From: Pseudoalteromonas galatheae
Lineage (GTDB): Bacteria > Pseudomonadota > Gammaproteobacteria > Enterobacterales > Alteromonadaceae
NCBI RefSeq assembly: GCF_005886105.2
Contig: NZ_PNCO02000002.1
Location: 806,001-870,000 of the forward strand
DNA length: 64,000 bases
Direction: 5' to 3'
Made by a program: the position numbers and the translations under genes. The notes beneath the pieces were generated by a model. That model saw nothing but the letters and a program-made list of their open reading frames with translations. It was not told the DNA's origin and ran no database searches. Below, in pieces: positions 52,929 through 60,853 of this stretch. The number at the start of each line of letters is the position of its first letter. Within the stretch, counting starts at the first letter, position 1.

Positions 52929-54284
52929 TTAGAAAAAAGTATGGCTTCTATTTTTCATAATTAGCATGGTTAGTTTTGTGGACAGCCCAACACACAACAG
53001 AATTATCGCAATATTAACAAAAAGAGCTGGCGAGTATTGCAATTCTGTATTTTGAAGCGTTAAGTTAACAGCTACGGCTGTAGGGTATATTATACTAACG
53101 AAATAAAATAAGACGATGGCATCTGCCCTGTCATGCAGGTAAATCCAAGGTATGGTCATGTTCAACTTTTTGGTAGTATCAAAATAGGAGTGGAAAAAAC
53201 GCAGATAAAAAAAGAAATAGAGCATTAGTAGAAATATAGCAACAGCTCCAAATTTACTAAGTATTTCAAAAGGTAACGACAATCCAAAAGCATTAACAGT
53301 TCCACTAGTTCTTGCTAGTTCATTTTTTAATATGGTCTGTATTTTAGATATCTCGATATCCTGAAATCCTTCAGTCAATTCCTCTAATTCGGAGAAATTT
53401 AAGGAGAAGCTTCCTGACTTCCAACCAAACTTTTCGGGTACTTCTGCAACAAGCATTTCCATGGGTGTAAATGGTTGTTCTTGGGTTTTTACTGGGATGA
53501 GTAAACGATTCGAAAATACACTTGCCTCTGTTGGCGTTCCTCCATCGAAATTAAATGGATTGACTCCAAGTATCCTACCCCCAAACAATAAATATCGTGA
53601 AGGTCTTTCCGCAGAAAGCAAAGAACGATAAGTATTTTCTTTTAACGATGGAAACTGCTGTAAATGTGTAAATTGACTTTCAAACCATTTCTCATCAAAA
53701 ATATCTACTAATGACAAATTTTCTGAAGGTGTTGTGAATTGTGAGCCGTCTTCGTATATCGATGTTTGAATATAGCCTAATTTATTTTCATTGCTATCAA
53801 AACGGAATTCAATCGGTAATATTTTATTGACATATATGATACGCCTTACTGAGTAAAGCCCGTTCCAGAACTTTTTTATGTTAGCTAACGATAGTGGTTT
53901 TTCAACTCTTGTATCCACTGGTGAAAAACTTAAAGCTGGGTATAACCTTAGTGCGTTTTCAATCAAATAGCCCGTATAGTTAACCTTAATCCTATTGGTC
54001 TCAGATTTATCTCTATCAACGTAAAATTCTGCAAAGGTTATATTGTTTTCAGAAATTATTTTTTCGGCCTTTTGTGTAAGCCACTCGTCACCAAAACGTG
54101 ATATAGGTTTCGCAGTGTGAATTTCTTTAAATGCAGTTTTTAAGTTTGTTACGTCATCAATAGCCGTTTCTATCTTTGATTTTTCAGCAAGAAGTGACAT
54201 TACGACCAATATTGTAGTCAGTATAAGGAGCGTAAAGTTGATTTGTTTTAGATGCGAGATTGTGTTGTTATAAAGTTCGTCCAT
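52929..54284 (-). CDS. Membrane protein with large periplasmic domain, unknown family
   Basis: The 451-residue protein has one N-terminal membrane helix (about residues 15-34), a domain of roughly 300 residues that should face the periplasm, and three further helices near the C-terminus (about 346-366, 390-410 and 418-440). The layout suggests a receptor or transporter-associated protein, but no motif I know is present. Codon use and AT content are a little different from the neighbours, with many Lys and Asn codons. It stands alone between two non-coding stretches, 685 bases after the EF-hand cluster and 554 bases before the hsp20 gene, which may mean recent acquisition. Start ATG 54284 lies close to the likely limit of the gene. 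Confidence 0.65.
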   Translation of the reverse strand: MDELYNNTISHLKQINFTLLILTTILVVMSLLAEKSKIETAIDDVTNLKTAFKEIHTAKPISRFGDEWLTQKAEKIISENNITFAEFYVDRDKSETNRIKVNYTGYLIENALRLYPALSFSPVDTRVEKPLSLANIKKFWNGLYSVRRIIYVNKILPIEFRFDSNENKLGYIQTSIYEDGSQFTTPSENLSLVDIFDEKWFESQFTHLQQFPSLKENTYRSLLSAERPSRYLLFGGRILGVNPFNFDGGTPTEASVFSNRLLIPVKTQEQPFTPMEMLVAEVPEKFGWKSGSFSLNFSELEELTEGFQDIEISKIQTILKNELARTSGTVNAFGLSLPFEILSKFGAVAIFLLMLYFFFYLRFFHSYFDTTKKLNMTIPWIYLHDRADAIVLFYFVSIIYPTAVAVNLTLQNTELQYSPALFVNIAIILLCVGLSTKLTMLIMKNRSHTFF

Positions 54285-54766
54285 TGAGACATTCCATATA
54301 TTTCAATGAAAATAAAAGCAATCTAACCCAAGGTTAAATCAATTTTAGTCTTTTCACAAACTTTATAATAGGGATCTAGAGTGCATCGTAGCATATGCAA
54401 TTTACAGAATATAAAATTTTATTATGCAGGGCTGCGTTTTTTCTCAAAAAGCACATTTCGAAAAAGAAGTTTTAACGCCCTCCCGCGTACACAACAGGCT
54501 GGCAGGATTGGTTCTGCTTTGCATTCGAAAATGTCAGATCAAGTTGCGTCTAATTTAGCTAATTTAGCTAATTCATGTTTTTAAACTCATCTTAAATTAT
54601 TCCCTTATCTAGCCAGAGCGTTTTGGAGATAACTGCGTTTCCTGCTCGCACTAAGATGCCTACACTTTTTAGGCAAGGCGAATTGAGCTGGCGATTGGAA
54701 CTGAGCTTAACACAGCTAGCTCAAAACGTACTCAACACTATAAAATGGGTAAACTAGCAACTCAAA
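54285..54766. other. Non-coding stretch with no recognised feature
   Basis: A 67-codon plus-strand frame at 54381-54584 has no ribosome site and an unlikely composition, so it is not called. No hairpin or repeat stands out in these 480 bases apart from the tandem triplet-like AATTTAGCT repeats near 54553-54570. Confidence 0.4.
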
Positions 54767-54792
54767 ACAAAAAAGTCGCCCGAAGGCGACTT
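54767..54792 (-). terminator. Terminator of the hsp20 gene
   Basis: An 8-bp perfect stem (AAGTCGCC and complement) with a tetraloop is followed on the minus strand by TTTTTT. It lies 47 bases past the hsp20 stop. Confidence 0.88.
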
Positions 54793-54838
54793 GGAAACGT
54801 GACATCATGTAAAAACAGGGGGAAGTGACCTCAATCGA

Positions 54839-55285
54839 TTATTTATTTTCGATGAGATTGCTTTTGCCAATTTCAATCTTTCTTGGCTTAAGTGCTTCTG
54901 GAATTTCGCGCTCAAGGTCAATGACTAACAGGCCGTTTTCAAGTCCTGCGGCAATCACCTTGACGTGATCGCCAAGCTGGAATTTGCGCTCAAAGTTACG
55001 CTCTGCGATACCTTGATGGATAAATTTACGCTCAGCTTTGTCTTCTTTGTTTTGCTTTTCGCCTTTGACTGTCAGAGTATTGTTTTCTGACTCAAGGCTC
55101 AGCTCTTGCTCGGTAAATCCAGCAACAGCCATGGTAATTTGGTATTTGTCTTCACCGGTGGCTTCGATGTTATATGGCGGAAAGCTTGGCTGCTTTTCGT
55201 TGCGTGATGCCGCATCCATTAACTGTGCTAAATGGTCAAAACCGATGAATGAACGATAAAGTGGAGATAGGTCTACTGTACGCAT
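54839..55285 (-). CDS. Small heat-shock protein, Hsp20/IbpA family
   Basis: The 148-residue protein has the IbpA-type opening LSPLYRSFIGFDHLAQLMDA, an alpha-crystallin domain (about residues 38-125: YQITMAVAGFTEQELSLESE, KFIHQGIAERNFERKFQLGD) and the closing IEI motif (about 137-141) that docks neighbouring subunits. It forms large oligomers that hold unfolded proteins until ClpB and DnaK can refold them. The start is ATG 55285; an upstream ATG at 55300 overlaps the GAGGA ribosome site. A sigma-32-like promoter at 55405-55433 and a 110-base structured leader precede it, as in ibpA genes. A strong terminator follows. Confidence 0.93.
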   Translation of the reverse strand: MRTVDLSPLYRSFIGFDHLAQLMDAASRNEKQPSFPPYNIEATGEDKYQITMAVAGFTEQELSLESENNTLTVKGEKQNKEDKAERKFIHQGIAERNFERKFQLGDHVKVIAAGLENGLLVIDLEREIPEALKPRKIEIGKSNLIENK

Positions 55286-55314
55286 AATTTGTATCCTCAT
55301 AAAGCGATAATTAA

Positions 55315-55349
55315 GCTATTTATTGCTTCATAAGAAGCCAATAAATAGC
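55315..55349 (-). promoter_or_regulatory. Leader hairpin of hsp20, candidate RNA thermometer element
   Basis: A 15-bp stem (55315-55329 with 55334-55349) carrying a single bulged base and an AUAA-type loop lies in the 5' leader, 30 bases upstream of the start. IbpA-type genes commonly have ROSE thermometers. I cannot show that the ribosome site itself is paired, so the thermometer call is tentative. Confidence 0.4.
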
Positions 55350-55404
55350 ATATAAAACATTTACTTAGTTTGGGTTGGGACCCTGTCGGCGTCCTCACAA
55401 TACT

Positions 55405-55433
55405 ATCTATGGACGAGGCAAATCTTTTTCAAG
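55405..55433 (-). promoter_or_regulatory. Sigma-32-like promoter of hsp20
   Basis: On the minus strand CTTGAAA (55433-55427) is an exact heat-shock -35 box and GTCCATAG (55414-55407) is close to the CCCCAT-type -10 box at a 12-base spacing. It fits heat induction of the gene at 54839. Confidence 0.65.
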
Positions 55434-55734
55434 AAACTTTTTTAAAAAAGTTTTTATTTACCTGAATTTTATAAGATTCTTTTTCAAGAAAATTGTCTTT
55501 GTAGGTAAAGAAGCACCATCTGATATCTCTCTTTTAGTGCATTAATGATCCACTGTTCAGGTTATTTAGTGCTTCAGTTTTGCGGTCGCAACATAGATTT
55601 TTTGATAAAATCCTATGCCTCAGTTTCAGCTTCCTCGATGACAACAAAAGTATCCTGCGGCGCTTTATAAGAATGCCCACCACAAGCTGAGTTGCATTCT
55701 TTGTTAAGTGTCGAGAGTAAACCAAATCTAGCTA

Positions 55735-55960
55735 CTATGATTTAGTGTGCCTCATACTTGGAGCTTTGAGCACTGTATTAGCGTGGAAAATCGCATCCAA
55801 CTTTTTAGTATTTCTTTTATATAGTCCTTCAAAACATTGTTGAATAACCGCTGCTAACGTTTTGCTGGCCTTTCTGGAGTGACAATTTTGACTGAAAAAT
55901 AGGCGCGCCAACGTGTATATACAGCCAGTATAATCCGCTGAGAAAATCTGATAGTCGCCT
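55735..55960 (-). pseudogene. Coding-like remnant, possibly NTF2/SnoaL-like
   Basis: A frame of 75 codons without a start codon or ribosome site ends in VIQQCFEGLYKRNTKKLDAI followed by FHANTVLKAP, which resembles the start of NTF2-like (SnoaL/lumazine-binding type 2) domains, where a helix is followed by F-H-x-x-A-x-L. It then stops after about 75 codons, half the usual domain length, and an in-frame stop separates it from a further coding-like run upstream. The nearby minus-strand stretch 55630-55720 also reads like a short Cys-containing protein end. I take 55450-56048 as decayed sequence; the family match is weak. Confidence 0.3.
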
Positions 55961-56248
55961 TAAAATGCTTGATGCGCTAACTTTTTCTCGACTAATTTCC
56001 ATAATTCGTTGATGGCAACGGCTGCCGCTTCTAAAAACGGCTGGCATGTGTGCTCATTAGCAATTGCACCTGTCGCGAAAAAAGTGGGCGTATTGTGGCG
56101 TTGGCAAACAAGATGTTTTCTACCACTTTTGCAGACCTAGTTTAGACAACAAGGCCAGTAGTTGAACAACATGTTTTATTTTCAAGACTATTTACTTTAT
56201 CTCGTTACATTGTCACATTAAAAATTGATTTAGATGAAGGTGCAGCTA

Positions 56249-56407
56249 ATGAAATATGATAAGAAAAGTACTAATCGAAAAGTTGGTTTAGGGATTGCTG
56301 TCGGGGTTGGGATTGGCACAGCCGTGGGCGTTGCATCTGGGCAAATCATGTATGCTTTGCCTATCGGCATTGCCATAGGGATAGTTGTCGGCCGTAAGTA
56401 TTTTTAA
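56249..56407 (+). CDS. Small glycine-rich membrane protein (52 residues)
   Basis: A short frame with a GAAGG ribosome site 9 bases upstream encodes a 52-residue protein. A basic start (MKYDKKSTNRK) is followed by about 40 hydrophobic residues rich in Gly and Ala (GLGIAVGVGIGTAVGVASG, then a second helix) and a basic end GRKYF. This is the pattern of a small glycine-zipper inner-membrane protein with one or two helices. It lies 60 bases upstream of the TIGR03643-like gene on the same strand. Function is unknown. Confidence 0.6.
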   Translation: MKYDKKSTNRKVGLGIAVGVGIGTAVGVASGQIMYALPIGIAIGIVVGRKYF

Positions 56408-56467
56408 TCCTTTTTGATACTTGATGCGTATGTGTGGTTCTGATTAGAAAACAACAAGATTAAGTAA

Positions 56468-56719
56468 GTGCAATTTAGTGACTCAGAAATTTCCAGGATC
56501 ATAGAAATGGCGTGGGAAGATAGAACGCCATTTGAAGCTATCGAGCGACAGTTTGAACTGAGTGAGCCAGAAGTGATCAAATTGATGCGTAGTAGCCTAA
56601 AGCCCAGTAGTTTTAGACTATGGAGGCAACGAGTAAGTGGGCGCAACACAAAGCATATTAAACTTAGAAGCAAAGCGGTTAATCGCGGGTATTGCAAAAC
56701 CCAATACAAACACAGGTAA
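56468..56719 (+). CDS. TIGR03643/DUF2805-family small protein
   Basis: The 83-residue protein contains ISRIIEMAWEDRTPFEAIER and QFELSEPEVIKLMRSSLKPS followed by SFRLWRQRVSGRNTKH, a close match to the TIGR03643 (DUF2805) family of small basic proteins. The first half looks like a helix-turn-helix, so nucleic-acid binding is plausible but unproven. The likely start is GTG 56468; no strong ribosome site is seen. The stop is 28 bases before the stop of the convergent GNAT gene (56747-57292). Length agrees with the family. Confidence 0.82.
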   Translation: MQFSDSEISRIIEMAWEDRTPFEAIERQFELSEPEVIKLMRSSLKPSSFRLWRQRVSGRNTKHIKLRSKAVNRGYCKTQYKHR

Positions 56720-56746
56720 CGCTTTATCTAGACCCTCGTCTTTGCT

Positions 56747-57292
56747 TTATTGAAGGTCGCTAGCGAGTAAGCCGTAGAGTACTGAGTCTGAAATTTCACC
56801 AGCGATTTCCCAGCGAGCGCGTAAGTGGCCTTCTTTAGTAAATCCAAGCTTTGTGAGTACTTTGGTTGAGCCAATATTAGCGGGATCAATCTCTGCTTCA
56901 ATACGCCTCAACTTCAGTGTTGAGAAAGCACAGTCAATGAGCGCGGAGCCCGCTTCTTGAATGACACCTTGCCCCCAGTGAGATTTGGCAATACCAAAGC
57001 CAATTTCGGCGCGACGTGACTCTTTATCCCAGCTAAACAGTAAACATTTACCAATTACTGTTTCATCACTTTTTGAAACAATGGCCAGTGCGATCGCTTG
57101 TTGCGTAGTTAAATCTTCGCGTGATTGCTTGATAAATTGCGTTGCATCGTCAAGGCTATCCCAAGGTGGTGTGTTCCAATAGCGCATGACGTCTGCGTCT
57201 GAAAATATGGCAAATAGCGCTTCGGCGTCTTCTGAGTTTAAGGGTCTAAGTGTGAATCGCTCGGTGTCGAGTTGGATTGTAGTTAATTGCAA
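56747..57292 (-). CDS. GNAT N-acetyltransferase, RimJ/RimL-like
   Basis: The product of about 181 residues opens with LDTERFTLRPLNSEDAEALF and carries the CoA-binding segment EIGFGIAKSHWGQGVIQEAG and the helix NIGSTKVLTKLGF. This is an Acetyltransf_3 enzyme that acetylates an amino group of a protein or small molecule. The start is probably TTG 57292, with AAGGA 10-14 bases upstream; the frame continues to 57340 through a terminator hairpin, which makes a start there unlikely. It lies behind the S9 peptidase gene but past that terminator, so it should have its own promoter or rely on read-through. Confidence 0.82.
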   Translation of the reverse strand: MQLTTIQLDTERFTLRPLNSEDAEALFAIFSDADVMRYWNTPPWDSLDDATQFIKQSREDLTTQQAIALAIVSKSDETVIGKCLLFSWDKESRRAEIGFGIAKSHWGQGVIQEAGSALIDCAFSTLKLRRIEAEIDPANIGSTKVLTKLGFTKEGHLRARWEIAGEISDSVLYGLLASDLQ

Positions 57293-57314
57293 TATCTTTT
57301 TTCCTTGATAAAAA

Positions 57315-57332
57315 GGGCGCAAATTCGCGCCC
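57315..57332 (-). terminator. Terminator of the S9 peptidase gene
   Basis: A 6-bp GC-only stem (GGGCGC and complement) with a 6-base loop is followed on the minus strand by TTTTTATC, 25 bases past the peptidase stop. Confidence 0.8.
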
Positions 57333-57356
57333 TCAAACAATAAGCCGCTTGCTTAC

Positions 57357-59411
57357 TTATTTATTTGCGTCTTTAACGGCTTTTAGCTTCGCCGCGTGGT
57401 CAATTTCATAATCTGGCATGTCTTTTTTGCCTTCGATTAGGTAGTTGTCCATCCAGCGCATTAAGCGCAGGCTGTAATCGTATTGAGCCGCTGCTTTGCG
57501 GTTACCGTGACCTTCGCCTGGATAGTAAACTAGACGTACGTCTTTACCTTGCACTTTCATGTAGCGATATAGCTCCATAGATTGCGCTGGGTGTACACGC
57601 GGGTCATCTTTACCATGCATAATTAGTAATGGCGTCTTCGATTGACCAGCCCAGTAAATCGGACTGCGCTCTAAGTACCACTGCCACTTATCCCAAGGGT
57701 AAGAGCGAGCGTGGACTAAGTACATTTCGTTTGAGATATCGGTAGTACCAAACTTAGAAAGTTGGTTAGTTACGCCAACAAACATCACGCTTGCTGCGAA
57801 GTGCTCAGTGAGTTTTGTAGCACCCCAAGCAGAGGCATAACCGCCGTAAGAGCCACCGGTAATACCAACACGTTTAGTGTCTACTAAACCTGTGTTGACT
57901 AAGTATTCTTTCATATCTACCAAGTCGTCAAATTCTTTACCTGCGTAGTCGCCTTGGCCAAGTTTTGAGTAATCAACGCCTTTACCTGTCGAACCACGGT
58001 AGTTTGGATAGAATACCGCATAGCCACGTGCCGCACCCATTTGACCTGGATCTGAATAACTTGTTAGCCAACCATTTTTATCGTGGCTTTCTGGGCCACC
58101 GTGCACTGACATGATCAGTGGGTAACGTGTACCTTCTTGATAATCAAGTGGATAAATTAATACGCCACCAATTTCAACGCCATCACGGGCTTTGAAGTTA
58201 ACTGCCTCTTGCTTTGCAAAACGTTTGTTATCCAACCATGGGTTAGAATTCGATAGACGAGTCGCTTTACTCGAGCGGATCATAAACACCTCATTTGGGT
58301 GCTTAGCGGTGTTTGCACGTAGGGCAATGGTTTTGTCTGAATCAGAGATAGATAGATTCGATGCAATAAACTTACCTTCTTTGATAAGTTTCTTGTATTT
58401 GTTCGAGCCAACTTTAATTTGGCCAACAAAACTTTCAGTGCCGACGTTTGCGACAAAAGTCAGCTGGTTTTTCCGGTTTGACCACTCAAAGTCAGCGATG
58501 TGACCCATAAAGTTCGGGATCCACTCTTCTACTTTGCCACTTTGTGCATCGGCAAGGTATAAGCGACCAGTTGCAGGGTCATGCTTATCTTCAGCGCCTA
58601 AAATCGCGATGTATTTACCATCGTGTGAAAACTCTGCAGTACCAAGCTTACCTTCTGTTTTGAATGAAGTTGTAATTTGTTGTGTTTTCGCATCAAGTAC
58701 ATGCCATTGTGACTTCATATACTTGTCATCAATGAGCGCTGTTGGCTGCGTTTTTACAAGTAATTTAGAGGCATCGTCAGCCCAGTTGATTTCACTCACA
58801 TAGCCTTCGATGTCCAGTACCGCAGGGGTCAGCGGTTTTTCTGATGCTGCAAGATCAATGATATGAAGCTGTTTGTTTTTTAAACCCAGTTCATACACTT
58901 CAGCCATAAAGCCAAGCTTTTTCAGCTCTTTTTCTGACTTATCAGCAGCTGGCATTGCAAGGATTGCAACCTGTTTACCGTCAGGGCTTAGGCTATAAGC
59001 CGAGATCCCAGTTCCTTTTAGTGAAAGCACTTTCTGTGCTTCCCCACCGTTTACCGCGATGCGATAAAGAGCGCGTTGCTTGTCTTCTTTTTTCTTGGTA
59101 AGGAAATAAATAAATTGACCGTCGGATGACCAAGAGATGCTTGAGATACTCACTTTGCCTGTGATAAATGGGCGCTCTACACCTTCGTCGTCAACCACAT
59201 AAAGTTCACTGTAATTGGAACCATTTTGGTCAATGTAAAGCTCACGTGGTACCGAGCGGGTAAAAGCAACGAGTTCGCCGTCAGGACTCACCGACGTTGA
59301 GCTTACCGATTGGATCTTTGGGATGTCTTCAATGGTGATGGTATCGCTTGCGAGGCTCGCAGCACTGGTGAAGCCCATTGCTAAAGCCAAAGCAGACTTA
59401 AGTAGTTTCAT
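57357..59411 (-). CDS. Secreted S9 prolyl oligopeptidase-family peptidase
   Basis: The 684-residue protein has a signal peptide (about residues 1-21, ending SLA), a seven-bladed propeller (about 30-400; repeats such as SVSPDGELVAFTR and SWSSDGQFIYFLT) and an alpha/beta-hydrolase domain. The triad is S521 in GGSYGG, D603 in GKDDPRV and H635 in GEGHG. This is the S9C-like branch (acylaminoacyl-peptidase/dipeptidyl-peptidase type), acting on short peptides in the periplasm or outside. It is the second exported S9 enzyme in the window after the PtrB-like lipoprotein. A GC-rich terminator follows. Confidence 0.9.
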   Translation of the reverse strand: MKLLKSALALAMGFTSAASLASDTITIEDIPKIQSVSSTSVSPDGELVAFTRSVPRELYIDQNGSNYSELYVVDDEGVERPFITGKVSISSISWSSDGQFIYFLTKKKEDKQRALYRIAVNGGEAQKVLSLKGTGISAYSLSPDGKQVAILAMPAADKSEKELKKLGFMAEVYELGLKNKQLHIIDLAASEKPLTPAVLDIEGYVSEINWADDASKLLVKTQPTALIDDKYMKSQWHVLDAKTQQITTSFKTEGKLGTAEFSHDGKYIAILGAEDKHDPATGRLYLADAQSGKVEEWIPNFMGHIADFEWSNRKNQLTFVANVGTESFVGQIKVGSNKYKKLIKEGKFIASNLSISDSDKTIALRANTAKHPNEVFMIRSSKATRLSNSNPWLDNKRFAKQEAVNFKARDGVEIGGVLIYPLDYQEGTRYPLIMSVHGGPESHDKNGWLTSYSDPGQMGAARGYAVFYPNYRGSTGKGVDYSKLGQGDYAGKEFDDLVDMKEYLVNTGLVDTKRVGITGGSYGGYASAWGATKLTEHFAASVMFVGVTNQLSKFGTTDISNEMYLVHARSYPWDKWQWYLERSPIYWAGQSKTPLLIMHGKDDPRVHPAQSMELYRYMKVQGKDVRLVYYPGEGHGNRKAAAQYDYSLRLMRWMDNYLIEGKKDMPDYEIDHAAKLKAVKDANK

Positions 59412-59545
59412 TATTTATCCTAAATTTTCATTCACTTGTTGTAACTTCAAGATGAAGTTTTTAGACATTCTACTTGTCACTAGAATAAAAACCAATGTTT
59501 GCGATTAATTGTCGGTTAAGCCTGATAAAGCGAAGAAGCTATCTT

Positions 59546-59851
59546 TTATAGGCCAAAATTCAGCGCGCCTGAATAATCAGTCTGAAACGACATAAGGTGA
59601 TTAAGTGCATACGAAATGTTGCCTTTGTCATCCATAATGTAGATAGAAGCACCGCAGTGTTTGCAAAAACCATGCTCTTGGATGGTTTGATCTTTCGAAT
59701 GCGGCACCACAAATCGTTCGAGAGATTTACAAGGGTTTTCGATAAGACCGTGAGCCTGAATAAACTGCACACCAGTGCATATTTCGTTGACTGTTGTTGT
59801 AGTGAAAATACGATAGTGGATCTGAGCGCAGTGGCACGATGTGGTGATCAT
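59546..59851 (-). CDS. GFA/CENP-V-like protein lacking the catalytic zinc motif
   Basis: The 101-residue protein keeps the structural zinc ligands of the GFA (glutathione-dependent formaldehyde-activating) fold: C-x-C in SCHCAQIHY near the N-terminus and C-x2-C in HGFCKHCGASIYIMDD near residues 63-66. The usual second motif, CHCSxCR, which holds the catalytic zinc, is missing; only NEICTG remains there. The protein is therefore a divergent member that may no longer bind the second zinc. ATG 59851 is the likely start. It is divergent from the LysR gene at 59948. Confidence 0.75.
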   Translation of the reverse strand: MITTSCHCAQIHYRIFTTTTVNEICTGVQFIQAHGLIENPCKSLERFVVPHSKDQTIQEHGFCKHCGASIYIMDDKGNISYALNHLMSFQTDYSGALNFGL

Positions 59852-59947
59852 GTTGATGTCCTTAATTTTCTTTTGAGGTAAGTTTACTTTTTATTTGTAG
59901 TTAATATATATTCATTTGGTGTAAAGACTTTTTCCTAAGAGGAAAGA

Positions 59948-60853
59948 ATGAGAAAGGAATACGATAAACTTCACCTACTTAAAATATTGTGTTGTGTCGC
60001 TGAGCTGCGCTCCTTTAGTCGAGCAGCAGAACAGCTCGGTACCACGACATCAGCGGTGAGCAAATCGATAGCACAGCTAGAATCGTCATACGGACAAGTA
60101 CTTCTAAATCGAACAACTCGCAGACTCGCATTGTCTGATGCCGGTAAGTTGGTTTATGAAAAAGGGAAAAAGATCCTTCGCGCGCTACGCGATTTGGAAG
60201 AAGAAGTCGAACAGGTTGGTGTGCATCAATCCGGGCATCTAAAAATTACCTTTCCGAATACGATAGGTCGTATGCTATTGAGCCAAATCTGTATCGATTT
60301 TCAAAAGCGCTATCCACAAATAAAACTTGAGCTGATGTTTACCGCAGCAAATCAGGATTTAATCGAAGACGAGATTGATGTGGCTTTTAGGCTGTCTGCT
60401 GCACTCAAAGATAGTCAATTTTATGTCTTGAAATTAATCAATATAAACTCGACTTTTGTTGCTGCTCCCAGTTATTTGGCGGCACACGGGAAACCCGAGC
60501 AGTTGGACGAACTGAGTAGGCATAACATGTTGTTATCAAAGCTTAATCATGTTGAAGACAGTTGGCATGACGGAACCCGGAGTTACGCTTTGCAAGGTAA
60601 TTTGATAGCGAATAGTCGCTTTCACATTCGAGAGGCGGTGTTGGCAGGATTGGGGATTGCCATGCTACCGTCTTATTTCTGTCAACGAGATATCGATTCG
60701 GGCGCTTTGGTTGAGCTGTTTCCCGATCAAAAAAGGCCCGAAGTTACTTTGCATGCCATATATAAAGTGAAACGAGAGCACTCTGCCAAGCTGGACCTAT
60801 TCTTAGGGTTTTTACAGGCGCAGTTATCATGCAAATCAGAATTGGTATCTTAG
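59948..60853 (+). CDS. LysR-family transcriptional regulator
   Basis: The 301-residue protein has a LysR winged helix-turn-helix (about residues 5-65: FSRAAEQLGTTTSAVSKSIA, LLNRTTRRLALSDAG) and an effector domain (about 95-295). AGAGGAAAG precedes the ATG. It is divergent from the GFA-like gene by 96 bases, so it may regulate it. Its 3' end overlaps that of the TonB receptor gene by 18 bases in tail-to-tail orientation, which allows antisense contact of the two transcripts. The inducer is unknown. Confidence 0.9.
   Translation: MRKEYDKLHLLKILCCVAELRSFSRAAEQLGTTTSAVSKSIAQLESSYGQVLLNRTTRRLALSDAGKLVYEKGKKILRALRDLEEEVEQVGVHQSGHLKITFPNTIGRMLLSQICIDFQKRYPQIKLELMFTAANQDLIEDEIDVAFRLSAALKDSQFYVLKLININSTFVAAPSYLAAHGKPEQLDELSRHNMLLSKLNHVEDSWHDGTRSYALQGNLIANSRFHIREAVLAGLGIAMLPSYFCQRDIDSGALVELFPDQKRPEVTLHAIYKVKREHSAKLDLFLGFLQAQLSCKSELVS

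Noticed and set aside
54381..54584. 67-codon plus-strand open frame
   Set aside because: No ribosome site, unlikely amino-acid composition and no recognisable motif; best seen as chance in a non-coding stretch.
55829..56047. 72-codon minus-strand open frame
   Set aside because: The neighbouring frame is more coding-like; composition and lack of a start signal point to decayed sequence.
56404..56709. 101-codon minus-strand open frame
   Set aside because: Exact antisense of the TIGR03643-like gene, which has a clear family match.
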